From: Micrococcaceae bacterium UBA3381
Lineage (GTDB): Bacteria > Actinomycetota > Actinomycetes > Actinomycetales > Micrococcaceae
Direction of reading: 5' to 3'
Assembly: GCA_002358975.1 (NCBI GenBank)
Contig: DEPX01000068.1
Span: forward strand, 1-8,060
Length of the DNA stretch: 8,060 nt
The notes under the pieces were generated by a model. It saw nothing but the letters and a program-made list of their open reading frames with translations. It was not told where the DNA came from and searched no databases. Both the position numbers and the translations under genes were made by a program. Below, piece by piece: positions 7,059 through 8,060 of this stretch. Numbering within the stretch: the first letter of the stretch is position 1; the number at the start of each line of letters is the position of its first letter.

Positions 7059-7107
7059 CCCCGACCGGTTTTCGTAGACTGTCAAAAGTTTTCCGGTCGG
7101 GGTTTTT
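7059..7107 (+). terminator. Intrinsic terminator downstream of thrC
   Basis: CCCCGACCGG (7059-7068) pairs perfectly with CCGGTCGGGG (7093-7102), a 10-bp GC-rich stem, followed by TTTTT. The 24-nt loop is longer than usual. An AAAA run just before the left arm means that the minus-strand transcript would also have a U-run, so it may work in both directions. It should end the purA-thrC transcript and any small RNA starting near 7030. Confidence 0.88.
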
Positions 7108-7191
7108 CCTTGCCCGAATCCTCGTCCAAATACTTTGAGCCTTTACCCAGGTATTCTCAAGCCTTTCTCAAACAAGATTTCTTAGAGTAGT

Positions 7192-7217
7192 AACTACCTC
7201 TTCAAGGTGTGAGTGAT
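7192..7217 (+). repeat. Duplicated element, copy 2
   Basis: This is the second copy of the element at 7029-7051, 26 nt long because of a TTC insertion. It is preceded by TAGAGT (7183-7188), again a TANNNT box 3 nt before the element, and followed after 6 nt by a different terminator hairpin. Box, element and hairpin therefore keep the same order and nearly the same spacing in both copies, although the hairpin sequences differ. Confidence 0.65.
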
Positions 7218-7223
7218 GAGTGT

Positions 7224-7260
7224 CAGCGGCTCCGGTATTTTTACCGGGGCCGCTGGTTTT
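7224..7260 (+). terminator. Second intrinsic terminator
   Basis: CAGCGGCTCCGGTA (7224-7237) pairs with TACCGGGGCCGCTG (7242-7255), a 14-bp stem with one G-U pair and a 4-nt T loop. It is followed by G and TTTT, so it acts on the plus strand only. No protein gene ends between this and the terminator at 7059-7107, so it must end another transcript, plausibly a small RNA starting near 7195, or act as a back-up terminator. Confidence 0.88.
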
Positions 7261-7557
7261 ATTAGTGCAGGGTAGGTAGAGCAACGATACTGAACGCTTT
7301 ACTCCATGTACTCGCCAGTCCATATCCGGTGAGTAGTTCTCCCAACGTGGGCGGTTTCCAGATTTACCCCAAAGAAGCCAGTAAATATGCTGACCAGTTT
7401 TGGCGTCGACACTACAGGTTGACACGTCGCGCGGAACAGCATCTGCAACCGTCGTCGACAAACCCATTTCTATCCTGAGCACTTTATTATTGGAAGGCAG
7501 TGTCCAGTTATTCTCGCCGCCTTCGCCAAGTGATGCTTATTGCTAGGGTTGACGGCG

Positions 7558-8060
7558 ATGTTAACTCCACCTCACACCAAAAGACCGCTTCTCCGGACAC
7601 CAAAACGCTTGTCCCTAACTATCGGCCTGGCCATATCGACGGCACTTCTGGCTAGTTGTGGCAGCAGTAATAGCAGCGCTGCCGCTGGCGTCGACGTCTC
7701 CGAGGAAGGCCAGCTCGCATATGCGTGTGCTCTCACAGAGCACGTTGCATCAGAACACGGGGCACCTGATTCATGGGAGGGCTTTATTGGCGACGACGCG
7801 GATCCGGCCGCTCGCGAGACGGCGGCCATTGGCGCTTTGGCCATGGACTCCGACGATGAAACATCCAATGACGCCGGCGATCTGCTCGTTGAGGGAATAA
7901 GCCGCGCTGACACTGAGAGGCTAAGTTCCGGTTTGGAACATATGGAGCAGGCCTGTGAAGGCATCGAAGGTGTTGAGCAAGCCGATGTCTCACATGAAGC
8001 CCAGCTAGATTATGCCTGCTCGCTGGCTGATCACATCAGTGAAGACCATGGTGAAGCCGC
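7558..8060 (+). CDS. Unrecognised lipoprotein with duplicated motif, 3'-truncated by window edge
   Basis: The frame is open to the window end; 167 residues are visible. An Arg/Lys-rich n-region (8-17), a hydrophobic stretch (18-31) and the lipobox LASC (Cys34) mark a secreted lipoprotein, followed by a Ser/Ala-rich linker. The mature part is acidic and Ala-rich. Residues 46-68 and 143-165 are an imperfect repeat 97 residues apart: 13 of 23 positions are identical, with the shared core QL-YAC-L--H----HG. A further Cys (133) lies before the second copy. I do not recognise the family; secretion and anchoring are clear, the function is not. ATG 7558 follows AGGG (7545-7548) by 9 nt; in-frame TTG codons at 7540 and 7549 are less likely starts. 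A stop lies at 7531. Confidence 0.82.
   Translation, partial: MLTPPHTKRPLLRTPKRLSLTIGLAISTALLASCGSSNSSAAAGVDVSEEGQLAYACALTEHVASEHGAPDSWEGFIGDDADPAARETAAIGALAMDSDDETSNDAGDLLVEGISRADTERLSSGLEHMEQACEGIEGVEQADVSHEAQLDYACSLADHISEDHGEA

Larger units (their letters stand above)
7108..7557. other. Non-coding interval before the lipoprotein gene
   Basis: This 450-bp stretch has no convincing gene. It contains the second duplicated element and its terminator (annotated separately) and a TTGACA box at 7419-7424 that lacks a good -10. A minus-strand frame of 104 codons (7168-7482) crosses the terminator hairpin, is not recognisable and has no strong third-position bias, so it was not called. A TATTAT box (7485-7490) could serve the lipoprotein gene, but has no matching -35. 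Confidence 0.55.

Noticed and set aside
7216..7275. Short plus-strand frame beginning ATGAGTGTCAGC over the second terminator
   Set aside because: It consists almost entirely of the terminator stem and its flanks, so the hairpin explains it fully.
7168..7482. Minus-strand 104-codon frame with an ATG at 7467 preceded by AGGA
   Set aside because: It runs through the strong terminator hairpin and the duplicated element, shows no recognisable motif and has an even third-position composition unlike purA and thrC. It could be a decayed gene, but the sequence does not show it.
7572..7964. Minus-strand frame of 130 codons at the right edge
   Set aside because: The plus strand here encodes a lipoprotein with a lipobox and internal repeat, which is better supported; the minus frame is Ser/Ala-rich shadow sequence.

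Overview
The window looks like a chromosomal segment of a Gram-positive actinobacterium, most likely a moderate-GC member of the Micrococcales. The reasons are two lipoproteins with clear lipobox Cys residues, a long-form threonine synthase of the Corynebacterium type, GC-rich and C/G-ending codons in purA and thrC, and AGGAGG-like ribosome sites. The genus cannot be fixed from this sequence alone.

Layout. At the left edge (1-780, + strand) is the C-terminal two thirds of a CaiB/BaiF (class III) CoA-transferase. It runs tail to tail into a three-gene minus-strand operon (3944 down to 845) encoding a complete TRAP transporter: the small membrane subunit DctQ, the large membrane subunit DctM and a lipid-anchored substrate-binding protein DctP. 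The operon is tightly coupled: dctQ and dctM overlap in an ATGA, and the dctM stop codon lies in the dctP ribosome site. About 300 bp of divergent intergenic DNA separates dctQ from a plus-strand pair, purA (adenylosuccinate synthetase) and thrC (threonine synthase), which are 4 bp apart. The intergenic DNA carries a near-perfect GntR/FadR-type palindrome on the dctQ side and a candidate extended -10 promoter for purA.

Downstream of thrC, about 600 bp has no convincing gene. It holds two copies of a 23/26-nt element, each preceded by a TANNNT box and followed 6-7 nt later by a strong intrinsic terminator. This is the most unusual structure in the window: it looks like two small tandem transcription units. 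At the right edge (7558 onward, running off the window) begins an unrecognised secreted lipoprotein with an internally duplicated motif.

How the parts fit together. The TRAP system imports an organic acid, probably a carboxylate, using an ion gradient, and the GntR-like site suggests it is induced by its substrate. The CoA-transferase next door could activate such an acid, but its convergent orientation means this is only a neighbourhood hint. purA and thrC are housekeeping genes that both draw on aspartate: PurA uses it directly, and ThrC uses the aspartate-derived O-phosphohomoserine. No CRISPR array, tRNA, rRNA or insertion sequence was seen. The strongest candidates for something undescribed are the duplicated element-plus-terminator units and the duplicated-motif lipoprotein.
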